Positions 1 to 5,536 of a stretch of 5,536 bases of DNA are shown one piece after another. Source of the stretch: Alistipes sp. (GTDB lineage: Bacteria > Bacteroidota > Bacteroidia > Bacteroidales > Rikenellaceae). Location: the NCBI GenBank assembly GCA_017631135.1, contig JAGBTW010000031.1:1-5536 (forward strand). The letters are read 5' to 3'. Made by a program: the position numbers and the translations under genes. Under the pieces are notes generated by a model. The model was given only the letters and a program-made list of their open reading frames with translations. It made no database searches and had not been told where the DNA came from. How positions within the stretch are numbered: the first letter of the stretch is position 1; each line of letters starts with the position of its first letter.

Positions 1-840
1 GAGGGTGTTATGGAGGGTGGCTTGGTGGTCTTTGCTGCGGGCAACGAGACCTACGCTGAGGCATCATACCCTGGTGCTTACCGCGACTATATCTCTGTGT
101 CGGCTATGTCGTCTGACTTCAGCGCTACATACTACACCAACTATGGTCCAGGTGTCAACATCTGCGCCCCTGGTGGCGACTCTCTCTATGGCACATACCT
201 CACTATCTCGTCAGTATCTACTAGCGAGAAGGATGGATATGAGTATATGCAGGGTACGTCTATGGCAGCACCCCATGTATCGGGCTGTGCAGCACTCGCT
301 GTGTCGTATGCTCTAAAGCAAGGTTACACGCTCACCGCAGACGAGCTACACAAACTCATGCTCACCTCGGTGCACGACATAAGCACCCATCAGAATGGCT
401 CAAAAAACTACTTCAACTACGACACAGGTAATTATTACGAGATGCCTCTTGAGCTATATATTGGTCAGCTCGGCTCGGGATATATCGATGCCCACCTGCT
501 CCTTATGCAGATGGACAACACGCCGTGTCTCTACTTCGCCACAGGCACAAGCACCCTCTGCTCGCTTAACGAGTACTTTGGTGGTGCCTCTGCAGAGCTC
601 AAATACGATGGTTGCAGCGCATCGCAGGAGGTTGTTGAGTCACTCGGCATCGAGGAGCTCACAATCGAGAACGGCATGCTTCGCGTCAAGGCGACAAAGC
701 CAGGCTCGGGACGTGTAACCGTAAAGGCTATTGTTGGTGGCGACCACGTTGGTGGCGACAATATCGGTGGTTCGTATGTCGAGCGCGAGTTTGAGATTGT
801 CGTGCGTGGCAGAGCAGCCGAGAATGGTGGATGGTTATAA
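1..840 (+). CDS. S8 (subtilisin-like) serine protease, C-terminal part, 5' end outside the window
   Basis: The frame is open from base 1 and ends at TAA 838-840, giving 279 residues (numbered here from base 1). Two subtilase signatures are visible: AAGNE at residues 12-16, whose Asn15 is the oxyanion-hole residue, and GTSMAAPHVSG at 85-95, whose Ser87 is the nucleophile. The catalytic Asp and His must lie upstream. The segment GSGYIDAHLLL (158-168) is the usual last helix of the peptidase fold. Residues about 172-270 are beta-rich and resemble an Ig-like or cadherin-like accessory domain, interrupted by a Gly-rich pentapeptide repeat at 245-259; the protein ends in NGGWL. Family members hydrolyse peptide bonds and are generally exported; export here is inferred because the signal peptide is not in view. 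An ATG at base 10 is internal to the catalytic core and is not the start. The next gene follows after 21 bases on the same strand, suggesting an operon. Substrate is unknown. Confidence 0.93.
   Translation, partial: EGVMEGGLVVFAAGNETYAEASYPGAYRDYISVSAMSSDFSATYYTNYGPGVNICAPGGDSLYGTYLTISSVSTSEKDGYEYMQGTSMAAPHVSGCAALAVSYALKQGYTLTADELHKLMLTSVHDISTHQNGSKNYFNYDTGNYYEMPLELYIGQLGSGYIDAHLLLMQMDNTPCLYFATGTSTLCSLNEYFGGASAELKYDGCSASQEVVESLGIEELTIENGMLRVKATKPGSGRVTVKAIVGGDHVGGDNIGGSYVEREFEIVVRGRAAENGGWL
733..770 (+). repeat. In-frame tandem repeat (15-base period) in the protease C-terminal domain
   Basis: The 12-mer GTTGGTGGCGAC occurs exactly at 733-744 and 748-759, one 15-base period apart, and a third decayed copy (ATCGGTGGT) starts at 763. 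The protein reads VGGDH-VGGDN-IGGSY (residues 245-259), a Gly-rich loop between two predicted beta strands. Because the period is five codons, copy-number change would keep the frame. Confidence 0.7.
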
Positions 841-847
841 CATTAAA

Positions 848-853
848 GGGAGG
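848..853 (+). promoter_or_regulatory. Shine-Dalgarno-like GGGAGG before the lipoprotein gene
   Basis: GGGAGG ends 8 bases before the ATG at 862, an ideal spacing for pairing with the 16S rRNA tail. It supports the ATG at 862 as the start. It is notable because Bacteroidetes mostly initiate without such sites, and neither dnaA nor the mutase gene in this window has one. Confidence 0.5.
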
Positions 854-861
854 TTAAAATT

Positions 862-2769
862 ATGAGATACCTATATTTATTATTAGTTGCGACGCTATGT
901 GTGTCGTGCGAGATGCTTTTTAATGTCATCACCAACATAGAGCAAGAGACCGAGATATGCATCATCGCAGATGTCGACGAAGAGTACACCCGCGTCGCCC
1001 TCGATGGTAACACAACATCGTGGGAGGTGGGCGACCGCATCACCGTAGCACTCTACAATTCGGACATCAAGTACGCGGAGTTGGAGATTAAGTCCGAGGG
1101 TGACATCTCAAAAAATGGCAAGAGCGCCAAGTTCCGCGGCAAGGTACCCGTAGGCAGCTACACCAAGGTCACTGCCCTCTACCCCGCTATGCCCATCACC
1201 AACCACGCTGTAACCCTCGACCGCAATGCCGAGGATAACATCTTCATGCTATCACAGAGTGGTGACAAGAGCTATACCGTAGTCGATGTAACGGCTGATG
1301 GCACTGCGGAGCTGCCCATAACCTTCGAGCACCTCATGCATAAAGTCGACTTCAACATCACCTACGACGATGAGGATGTATTCGAGGATATAATTGTCAA
1401 AATTAGCGCAACCTCGGGTGGTGAGCCCATCGAATTTGTGAAGGTCAAGAGCTACAACTTCGCAGAGGAGCTCCTCGCCGATAGCACACTAACGACATCG
1501 ATAACAACACAGAGCAAGAGCGCACTCTACTCCTCTATGCTCTTCCCATTAGAGCGTGTCGATGACGTGGTATTCACCTTTAGCATCTACTACGACGGTG
1601 TCAAGAAGTACGAGATACGCAACCCCAAGGAGGGCTCACACAAGAGCTTCTCGATGGATGCCGGCATGTCTACAACCATCAACCTCGAGGCACTACACCC
1701 CGCCGAGTGCAGCGTAAACTACAAGAGTAGCGTGAGTGCAAAGGGTGTAATGGCGACCATCTCGCTATCGAACGTGGCATACATGGTCGATGAGGAGAAG
1801 AGCGACATCAAGACCCTACGCCTCGAGTATGCGCTTGACAAGACAAACAAGGAGTGGACCGCAATTGACATCGATGGCGCACAGCTCAACGATGGCAACG
1901 AGGTCATCGAGATTCCCGCACAGGGCAAGAGCTACCTTTCGGAGAACAGCAACTACGTCTATCGTCTTACGTTTGTACCCAAGGATGACTCTCTCGAGAC
2001 TATAACAACCGAGGAGCACAAATTCAAGACTACATACGCTGAAATTACGGCAGAGATTTCTAAACCCACAGTCAAGATTGTTGACAACGAGCTTAACATC
2101 TATGTCGATGTTGTTCGCCCATATTTTGATGGTGTGCACATCCCCGACTATGAGAACCTCTACTACTGCATCATCTATCGCATGGTGGGTGAGGAGAAAT
2201 GGAATGCGGTATTGGCAGAGTACGCCAACGAGACTATGAGCCTAACGATGTCGCTTGACGAGTTTGTTAAGGGCGAGAAGTATGAGTTTAAGAGCGCTAT
2301 AATTGCGGGTGTAGAGGAGAACATCTTGGGTTCAAATTCCAGCGCCTATGTCACAATACCCAAAGAGGAGACCCCAACACCTCCCGCACCACCTATTACG
2401 GGTGATGCCGACACAACAGCACTTGCGGGCGAGTGGCAGCTCACCTCATGGCGCGGCGCAGAGCCATCGTTTGATATATACTTGAGCATCACCACCGATG
2501 GCATCGTCACCCTTTGGCAGCGCATCTCGAGCCGCTCATGGGAGACATACTACAGCACCGTGGGCTACGAGAATGGCGTTATCGCGGGCACATACACCGA
2601 TGGCGTGGCATGGAGCACTTCGTATAGCGTTACCGTAGATGGCGACACGATGACATGGGTCGACACCACGGATAGCACAGATGTATCTGTCTACACACGT
2701 TGCACGCTACCCGACTTCACGAACGACGCAAAACGCGCCACTGCAATATCGAGCACACGCTTCTTGTAA
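862..2769 (+). CDS. Fimbrillin-like surface lipoprotein with two FN3-like domains and a C-terminal lipocalin-like domain
   Basis: The protein has 635 residues. Residues 1-15 are a hydrophobic signal peptide ending in CVSC, so Cys16 is the likely lipidated residue (loose lipobox, Cys at -3); this predicts an outer-membrane or surface lipoprotein. Residues about 35-276 show the fimbrillin-like pattern: TRVALDG (43-49), W54 followed by GD (57-58), an ALYP strand (105-108) and FEHLMHKVDF (155-164). Residues about 281-392 and 400-499 look like two fibronectin-III-type beta sandwiches. A Pro/Thr-rich linker (500-518, with PTPPAPP) leads to 521-617, which matches the Bacteroidetes lipocalin-like pattern: GEWQLTSW, a DG turn, LWQR, then GTYTDGVAWSTSY and a final YTRCTLPD. 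A short basic tail ends in TRFL. The start is fixed by the signal peptide and by GGGAGG 8 bases upstream. It lies 21 bases after the S8 protease gene, likely the same transcript, and is followed by a strong hairpin. Function is unknown; adhesion, fimbria-associated or ligand-binding roles are possible. The fimbrillin and lipocalin calls rest on remembered patterns, and the FN3 calls are the weakest. Confidence 0.82.
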   Translation: MRYLYLLLVATLCVSCEMLFNVITNIEQETEICIIADVDEEYTRVALDGNTTSWEVGDRITVALYNSDIKYAELEIKSEGDISKNGKSAKFRGKVPVGSYTKVTALYPAMPITNHAVTLDRNAEDNIFMLSQSGDKSYTVVDVTADGTAELPITFEHLMHKVDFNITYDDEDVFEDIIVKISATSGGEPIEFVKVKSYNFAEELLADSTLTTSITTQSKSALYSSMLFPLERVDDVVFTFSIYYDGVKKYEIRNPKEGSHKSFSMDAGMSTTINLEALHPAECSVNYKSSVSAKGVMATISLSNVAYMVDEEKSDIKTLRLEYALDKTNKEWTAIDIDGAQLNDGNEVIEIPAQGKSYLSENSNYVYRLTFVPKDDSLETITTEEHKFKTTYAEITAEISKPTVKIVDNELNIYVDVVRPYFDGVHIPDYENLYYCIIYRMVGEEKWNAVLAEYANETMSLTMSLDEFVKGEKYEFKSAIIAGVEENILGSNSSAYVTIPKEETPTPPAPPITGDADTTALAGEWQLTSWRGAEPSFDIYLSITTDGIVTLWQRISSRSWETYYSTVGYENGVIAGTYTDGVAWSTSYSVTVDGDTMTWVDTTDSTDVSVYTRCTLPDFTNDAKRATAISSTRFL

Positions 2770-2775
2770 AAGATG

Positions 2776-2813
2776 AAAGGAGATGACCAAAAAGTAAATC
2801 GGTCATCTCCTTT
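2776..2813. terminator. Bidirectional intrinsic terminator between convergent genes
   Basis: AAAGGAGATGACC at 2776-2788 is perfectly complementary to GGTCATCTCCTTT at 2801-2813, a 13-bp stem with a 12-base loop. The plus-strand copy ends in TTTGTTT and the minus-strand copy in TTTCATCTTTT, so both directions have a U-rich 3' side. It sits in the 64-base gap between the lipoprotein stop (2769) and the dnaA stop (2834) and can end both transcripts. The loop is long and the U tracts are interrupted, so efficiency is uncertain. Confidence 0.8.
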
Positions 2814-2833
2814 GTTTACGAGGTTGAATAATA

Positions 2834-4234
2834 CTACTTACCCAAAACCAACTTCTCCACCTCCTCAATCTGCGCCTTAAACTGCTTATCAGTATCCATC
2901 ATGTCGCTTACTGCCTTGCAGCTGTGAAGCACCGTAGCGTGGTTACGACCACCAATCGACGAGCCGATGACGGTGAGCGGAGCCTTGGTGTGCTGCTTTG
3001 CGAGGTACATAGCCACCTGACGAGCCTGTGCCACGTCGCGCGTACGCTTTGTCGAGTTAAAGGTGTCGAGCTCAATGTTGTAGTAGTCGCAGACAACCTT
3101 AACGATGTGGTCGATGGTTATCTCGCGCTGTGTGAGCTTGACGTATACCTTGAGAATGTCCTTGGCAAGCGAGATTGTAATCTTGCGACCGAGGAACGAA
3201 GCATTGGCGATGAGTGACGAGAGCGCACCCTCAATCTCACGCACATTTGCCGAGATGTTCTCCGCAAGGTAGGTAACCACATCCTCGGGGATGTTAGCAC
3301 CGAGACGCTGCGCCTTGGCACGGATGATTTTCACCTTTGTCTCGTAATCGGGAACATTAAGGAATGCCGAGAGACCCCACTTGAAACGAGTGAGTAGACG
3401 CTGCTCAATATCCTTGAGCTCCACGGGTGGTTTATCCGACGTGAGGATAAGCTGCTTACCCGCCAACTGAAGGTGGTTGAAGATATTAAAGAATACGTTC
3501 TGCGTACCTGTCTTTCCGGTGAGCTCCTGAATATCATCGATAATCAACACATCGACCATCTGGTAGAAGTTGATGAAGTCGGTAATTTCGCCATTTTTGT
3601 AGGCTGTCTGGAACTGCGCCTGGAACTTATTCATCGAGACGTAGAGCACCTGCAACTCGGGGTGACGCTGACGCACCTCGTGACCTATGGCCTGTGCAAT
3701 GTGGGTCTTACCAAGTCCCGAGTCACCATATATATATAATGGGTTGAACGCCGTAGATCCAGGTGACACCGCCACAGCCATACCTGCCGAGCGAGCCAAG
3801 CGGTTGCACTCACCCTCGATGTGGTTAGCGAAGGTGTAGTTATTGTTGAGCTGTGGGTCGATTACTATGCGACGGATGCCTGGAATTGCAAAAGGATTTT
3901 TTATCTTTGCAGTGTCGATGGGGCGCGCAAACTCTGGAGCAGCAGTGGCAGTTGTCTCTGTCTGCTGGGGGCGCACCTCGCGAGGGATAGCGTAATGTAG
4001 CTTTGTATCAGCACCATAGCACTCGTTGATGATAGGCATAAGACGCGACAGGAAGAGCTTCTCGATGTTTACCACGAAGCTCTCATTAGGCACACGGATA
4101 CGGAGGTTCGAGCCATCGAAGTCGATGGGACGAATAGGCTTGAACCACTTGACATACTCCTCCTCGGTGATTGTGAGTTGAAGTCTGTCAAGGCACTCCT
4201 GCCATGCCTGGTTGTATGTCTCTGAATGCGTCAT
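2834..4234 (-). CDS. dnaA: Chromosomal replication initiator protein DnaA
   Basis: Complete protein of 466 residues, close to the 467 of Escherichia coli DnaA. DnaA binds 9-base boxes at oriC, oligomerises with ATP, opens the duplex and recruits the replicative helicase. Domain I is about 1-82, with a short variable domain II (about 85-110, Thr/Ala-rich). The AAA+ domain III shows Walker A GDSGLGKTH (170-178), Walker B VLIIDDIQ (229-236, Asp233/Asp234), sensor I LTSDKPP (264-270), the arginine-finger segment TRFKWG (Arg283) and sensor II NVREIEGAL (Arg332). Domain IV (about 370-466) has a basic loop at 396-405 and the DNA-reading segment GGRNHATVLHSC (428-439); E. coli has GGRDHTTVLHAC, so two reading-helix positions differ. 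The start is taken as ATG at 4234-4232 rather than an in-frame TTG three codons upstream. No Shine-Dalgarno site is seen. The gene converges on the lipoprotein gene and diverges from the mutase gene; a DnaA box in its upstream region suggests autoregulation. Confidence 0.98.
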   Translation of the reverse strand: MTHSETYNQAWQECLDRLQLTITEEEYVKWFKPIRPIDFDGSNLRIRVPNESFVVNIEKLFLSRLMPIINECYGADTKLHYAIPREVRPQQTETTATAAPEFARPIDTAKIKNPFAIPGIRRIVIDPQLNNNYTFANHIEGECNRLARSAGMAVAVSPGSTAFNPLYIYGDSGLGKTHIAQAIGHEVRQRHPELQVLYVSMNKFQAQFQTAYKNGEITDFINFYQMVDVLIIDDIQELTGKTGTQNVFFNIFNHLQLAGKQLILTSDKPPVELKDIEQRLLTRFKWGLSAFLNVPDYETKVKIIRAKAQRLGANIPEDVVTYLAENISANVREIEGALSSLIANASFLGRKITISLAKDILKVYVKLTQREITIDHIVKVVCDYYNIELDTFNSTKRTRDVAQARQVAMYLAKQHTKAPLTVIGSSIGGRNHATVLHSCKAVSDMMDTDKQFKAQIEEVEKLVLGK

Positions 4235-4343
4235 CACGTTCAAAAATCTATATCTCTTAAGGGGCGATAAATACCCCGAAACAGTTCAAGTGCTCTGCTT
4301 CAATAAGTTACGTTTTTATATCTCTTTTTGCTAAAACTGACCT

Positions 4344-4368
4344 CGACTTGCATCAAGCAATAAAGTCG
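4344..4368 (-). repeat. Inverted repeat in the presumed dnaA leader
   Basis: CGACTT at 4344-4349 pairs with AAGTCG at 4363-4368 around a 13-base loop. A competing short hairpin, CTTG-CAT-CAAG (4347-4357), shares bases with the left arm, and TTGC/GCAA (4348-4351 with 4357-4360) is a third option. If dnaA transcription begins near 4375, the structure lies at the very 5' end of the mRNA. The arms are short, so a functional role is uncertain. Confidence 0.35.
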
Positions 4369-4380
4369 TTTTTGACATTG

Positions 4381-4388
4381 CAAAGATG
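4381..4388 (-). promoter_or_regulatory. Candidate dnaA promoter, -7 element
   Basis: On the minus strand the sequence reads CATCTTTG followed by C, one base off the Bacteroidetes -7 consensus TAnnTTTG. No good TTTG-type -33 element is found about 19-20 bases upstream; the region there is only T-rich. It would give a dnaA leader of about 140 bases. A second minus-strand candidate, GAATTTTG at 4433-4426, fits equally on paper. The DnaA box touching the first candidate is the reason for preferring it. Confidence 0.4.
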
Positions 4389-4395
4389 TGGATAA
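4387..4395 (-). promoter_or_regulatory. dnaA: DnaA box (perfect consensus TTATCCACA)
   Basis: The plus strand reads TGTGGATAA, so the minus strand carries TTATCCACA, the exact high-affinity DnaA box. Its last two bases overlap the candidate dnaA -7 element at 4388-4381, so bound DnaA would compete with RNA polymerase. Autorepression through such boxes is known for dnaA in other bacteria. A perfect 9-mer in a 343-base spacer is unlikely by chance (well below one in fifty even with AT bias). No second TTATnnACA site was found in the spacer. Confidence 0.75.
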
Positions 4396-4424
4396 TTTTA
4401 TTAAAATAAACTTAAAAAAGAGTT

Positions 4425-4470
4425 GCAAAATTCGTTTTTTTTAGTAAGGCTCCCGAGGCTCAATTTTTGC
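4425..4470. repeat. Imperfect inverted repeat enclosing a GC-rich island with a repeated AGGCTC
   Basis: GCAAAATT at 4425-4432 is complementary to AATTTTTGC at 4462-4470 apart from one extra T. Between them lie a run of eight T (4435-4442) and a GC-rich stretch with AGGCTC twice (4447-4452 and 4456-4461, 9 bases apart). The island stands out in an AT-rich spacer upstream of both promoters and could be a protein-binding site. Nothing in the sequence identifies the binder. Confidence 0.3.
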
Positions 4471-4516
4471 GTGAAAATTTAATTCGCTGATATAGTAGTA
4501 TTTCAATTATTTTTAG

Positions 4517-4524
4517 TATATTTG
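4517..4524 (+). promoter_or_regulatory. Candidate promoter of the phospho-sugar mutase gene, -7 element
   Basis: TATATTTG matches the Bacteroidetes -7 consensus TAnnTTTG at every fixed position and lies 53 bases before the ATG at 4578, leaving a leader of about 45 bases. The -33 region (about 4490-4500) has no TTG, so the promoter is half supported. A weaker plus-strand alternative pairs TTTG at 4371-4374 with TAATTTTA at 4393-4400. Confidence 0.5.
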
Positions 4525-4577
4525 CATATTAGATTTTTTATTAAGCAATCAATAATCTATAAAAATAACCAATAGAT

Positions 4578-5536
4578 ATGGCAAACGAATTGGATCAGAT
4601 GGTATTGTCAAAGGCACAAGCGTGGCTCGACGGCAATTACGATGAGGCAACCAAGCAGGAGGTTCGCCTTTTGATGGAGAACAATCACAACGAGCTTGTT
4701 GAGAGCTTCTACAAAGACCTTGAATTTGGCACAGGTGGCTTGCGCGGCATCATGGGCGTGGGCACAAACCGCATGAACATCTACACCGTAGGTGCTGCTA
4801 CACAGGGACTTGCAAACTACCTCAAGCTCAACTTCGCGGGTGAGCAGATTAAGGTTGCCATCTCTCACGACAGCCGCAACAACTCGCGCATGTTCGCAGA
4901 GCGCGTGGCAGACATCTTCGCCTCTAACGGCTTTATCGTCTACCTCTTCGACGCTCTCCGCCCCACTCCCGAGCTCTCGTTCGCTATCCGCGAGCTTGGC
5001 TGCCAGTCGGGTGTTATGGTAACAGCATCGCACAACCCCAAGGAGTACAACGGCTACAAGGCATACTGGACTGACGGTTCACAGGTGACCTCACCCCACG
5101 ACGTAAACATCATCGCCGAGGTTGGCAAGATTACCGACAACAGCCAGGTGCTCACAGGTAAGAACGCCGAGAACATCCACATCCTTGGTGAGGAGTTCGA
5201 CCAGCGCTACCTCGCAGCCATCAAGGCTCTCTCGCTCTCTCCCGAGGCAGTAGCGAAATACAACGACATGAAGATTGTCTACACACCTCTTCACGGTGCT
5301 GGTGTTAAGCTCGTGCCACAGTCATTGCGCAACTACGGCTTTAATAATATTATATGTGTAGAGGAGCAGATGGTGCTCGATGGTAACTTCCCCACCGTTG
5401 CATCGCCCAACCCCGAGGAGCGTAAGACAATGGCTATGGCTATTGAGCTTGCCGAGAAGGAGGGTGCAGACTTCGCTATGGCTACCGACCCCGATGCTGA
5501 CCGTCTTGGCGTGGCACTCCGCACAGGCAAGGGCGA
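4578..5536 (+). CDS. Phospho-sugar mutase (phosphoglucomutase/phosphomannomutase, PgcA/PGM2 type), N-terminal part, 3' end outside the window
   Basis: An open frame of 319 codons runs off the window; the family is usually about 550-600 residues, so a little over half is present. Enzymes of this alpha-D-phosphohexomutase family interconvert hexose (or pentose) 1- and 6- (or 5-) phosphates in the cytoplasm through a phosphoserine, linking glycolysis to polysaccharide and nucleotide-sugar synthesis. Visible motifs: FGTGGLRGIMGVG (50-62), typical of the PGM2/PgcA branch; the active-site loop TASHNP (149-154) with phosphoserine Ser151; and the metal-binding loop DPDADR (304-309). The sugar-specificity loop and C-terminal phosphate-binding domain lie beyond the window, so substrate preference cannot be read here. 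The start ATG at 4578 gives the expected N-terminus; its upstream bases are A-rich without a Shine-Dalgarno site, as is normal in Bacteroidetes. The gene is divergent from dnaA. Confidence 0.96.
   Translation, partial: MANELDQMVLSKAQAWLDGNYDEATKQEVRLLMENNHNELVESFYKDLEFGTGGLRGIMGVGTNRMNIYTVGAATQGLANYLKLNFAGEQIKVAISHDSRNNSRMFAERVADIFASNGFIVYLFDALRPTPELSFAIRELGCQSGVMVTASHNPKEYNGYKAYWTDGSQVTSPHDVNIIAEVGKITDNSQVLTGKNAENIHILGEEFDQRYLAAIKALSLSPEAVAKYNDMKIVYTPLHGAGVKLVPQSLRNYGFNNIICVEEQMVLDGNFPTVASPNPEERKTMAMAIELAEKEGADFAMATDPDADRLGVALRTGKG

Larger units (their letters stand above)
4235..4577. other. AT-rich divergent regulatory spacer between dnaA and the phospho-sugar mutase gene
   Basis: These 343 bases hold no credible coding sequence on either strand and no tRNA-like structure that I can see. 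They contain one perfect DnaA box, candidate -7 elements for both divergent genes, a 6-bp inverted repeat in the presumed dnaA leader, a small GC-rich island with a repeated AGGCTC, and a weak GGGG/CCCC pair (4261-4264 with 4274-4277) about 27 bases upstream of the dnaA start. Only one DnaA box was found, so I do not call this the replication origin. Confidence 0.75.

Noticed and set aside
5..718. Plus-strand open frames of 103 and 107 residues overlapping the protease gene
   Set aside because: They are out-of-frame shadows; the protease frame carries the subtilase motifs across the same DNA.
1719..2139. Minus- and plus-strand open frames inside the lipoprotein gene
   Set aside because: Low-complexity Ser/Arg/Leu translations with no start context or domain, overlapping a coherent 635-residue protein.
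2776..2813. Regulatory RNA or attachment site at the 13-bp inverted repeat
   Set aside because: Its position between two convergent stop codons with T-rich flanks on both strands is fully explained by a shared terminator.
4235..4243. Upstream in-frame TTG at 4243-4241 as the dnaA start
   Set aside because: It adds only three residues; the ATG at 4234-4232 is a stronger start codon and gives a normal DnaA N-terminus.
4235..4577. Replication origin (oriC) next to dnaA
   Set aside because: Only one DnaA box was found. An AT-rich stretch (4395-4421) and a TAGTAGTA run (4493-4500, reminiscent of DnaA-trio repeats) are present, but the run is about 100 bases from the box and lacks the expected close arrangement.
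4608..5033. 141-residue open frame on the minus strand
   Set aside because: It lies wholly antisense to the well-supported mutase gene, has no recognisable domain, and is explained by the codon bias of the sense gene.

Overview
The window looks like a chromosomal segment from a member of the Bacteroidales; a gut genus such as Alistipes or a relative is my guess, not something the sequence proves. The reasons are the protein families present (a fimbrillin-like lipoprotein with a C-terminal lipocalin-like domain, a subtilisin-like protease with a beta-sandwich tail, a DnaA of Bacteroidetes type), the AT-rich leaders without Shine-Dalgarno sites at dnaA and at the mutase gene, and -7 elements resembling the Bacteroidetes consensus TAnnTTTG. 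Codon use looks alike in all four genes, with mixed-GC coding DNA and strongly AT-rich spacers, so I see no sign of recent transfer.

Layout: (1) positions 1-840, plus strand, the C-terminal part of an S8 (subtilisin) serine protease that begins before the window. (2) 862-2769, plus strand, 21 bases further on and probably in the same transcript, a 635-residue surface lipoprotein built from a fimbrillin-like domain, two fibronectin-III-like domains, a Pro/Thr linker and a lipocalin-like domain. (3) 2776-2813, a 13-bp perfect hairpin that can serve as terminator for both converging transcripts. (4) 2834-4234, minus strand, complete dnaA. (5) 4235-4577, a 343-base AT-rich divergent spacer with one perfect DnaA box and candidate promoters for both flanking genes. 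(6) 4578 to the window end, plus strand, the N-terminal 319 residues of a PgcA/PGM2-type phospho-sugar mutase.

Functionally there are two unrelated halves. The left half is a cell-envelope module: an (inferred) exported protease next to a fimbrillin-family lipoprotein, which invites but does not prove a processing relationship. The right half is housekeeping: replication initiation and hexose-phosphate interconversion, transcribed divergently from a shared spacer. The best regulatory signal is the DnaA box touching the candidate dnaA -7 element, as expected for autorepression. I see no CRISPR array, RNA gene, insertion sequence or clearly new system; the most novel-looking item is the domain architecture of the lipoprotein and its pairing with the protease.
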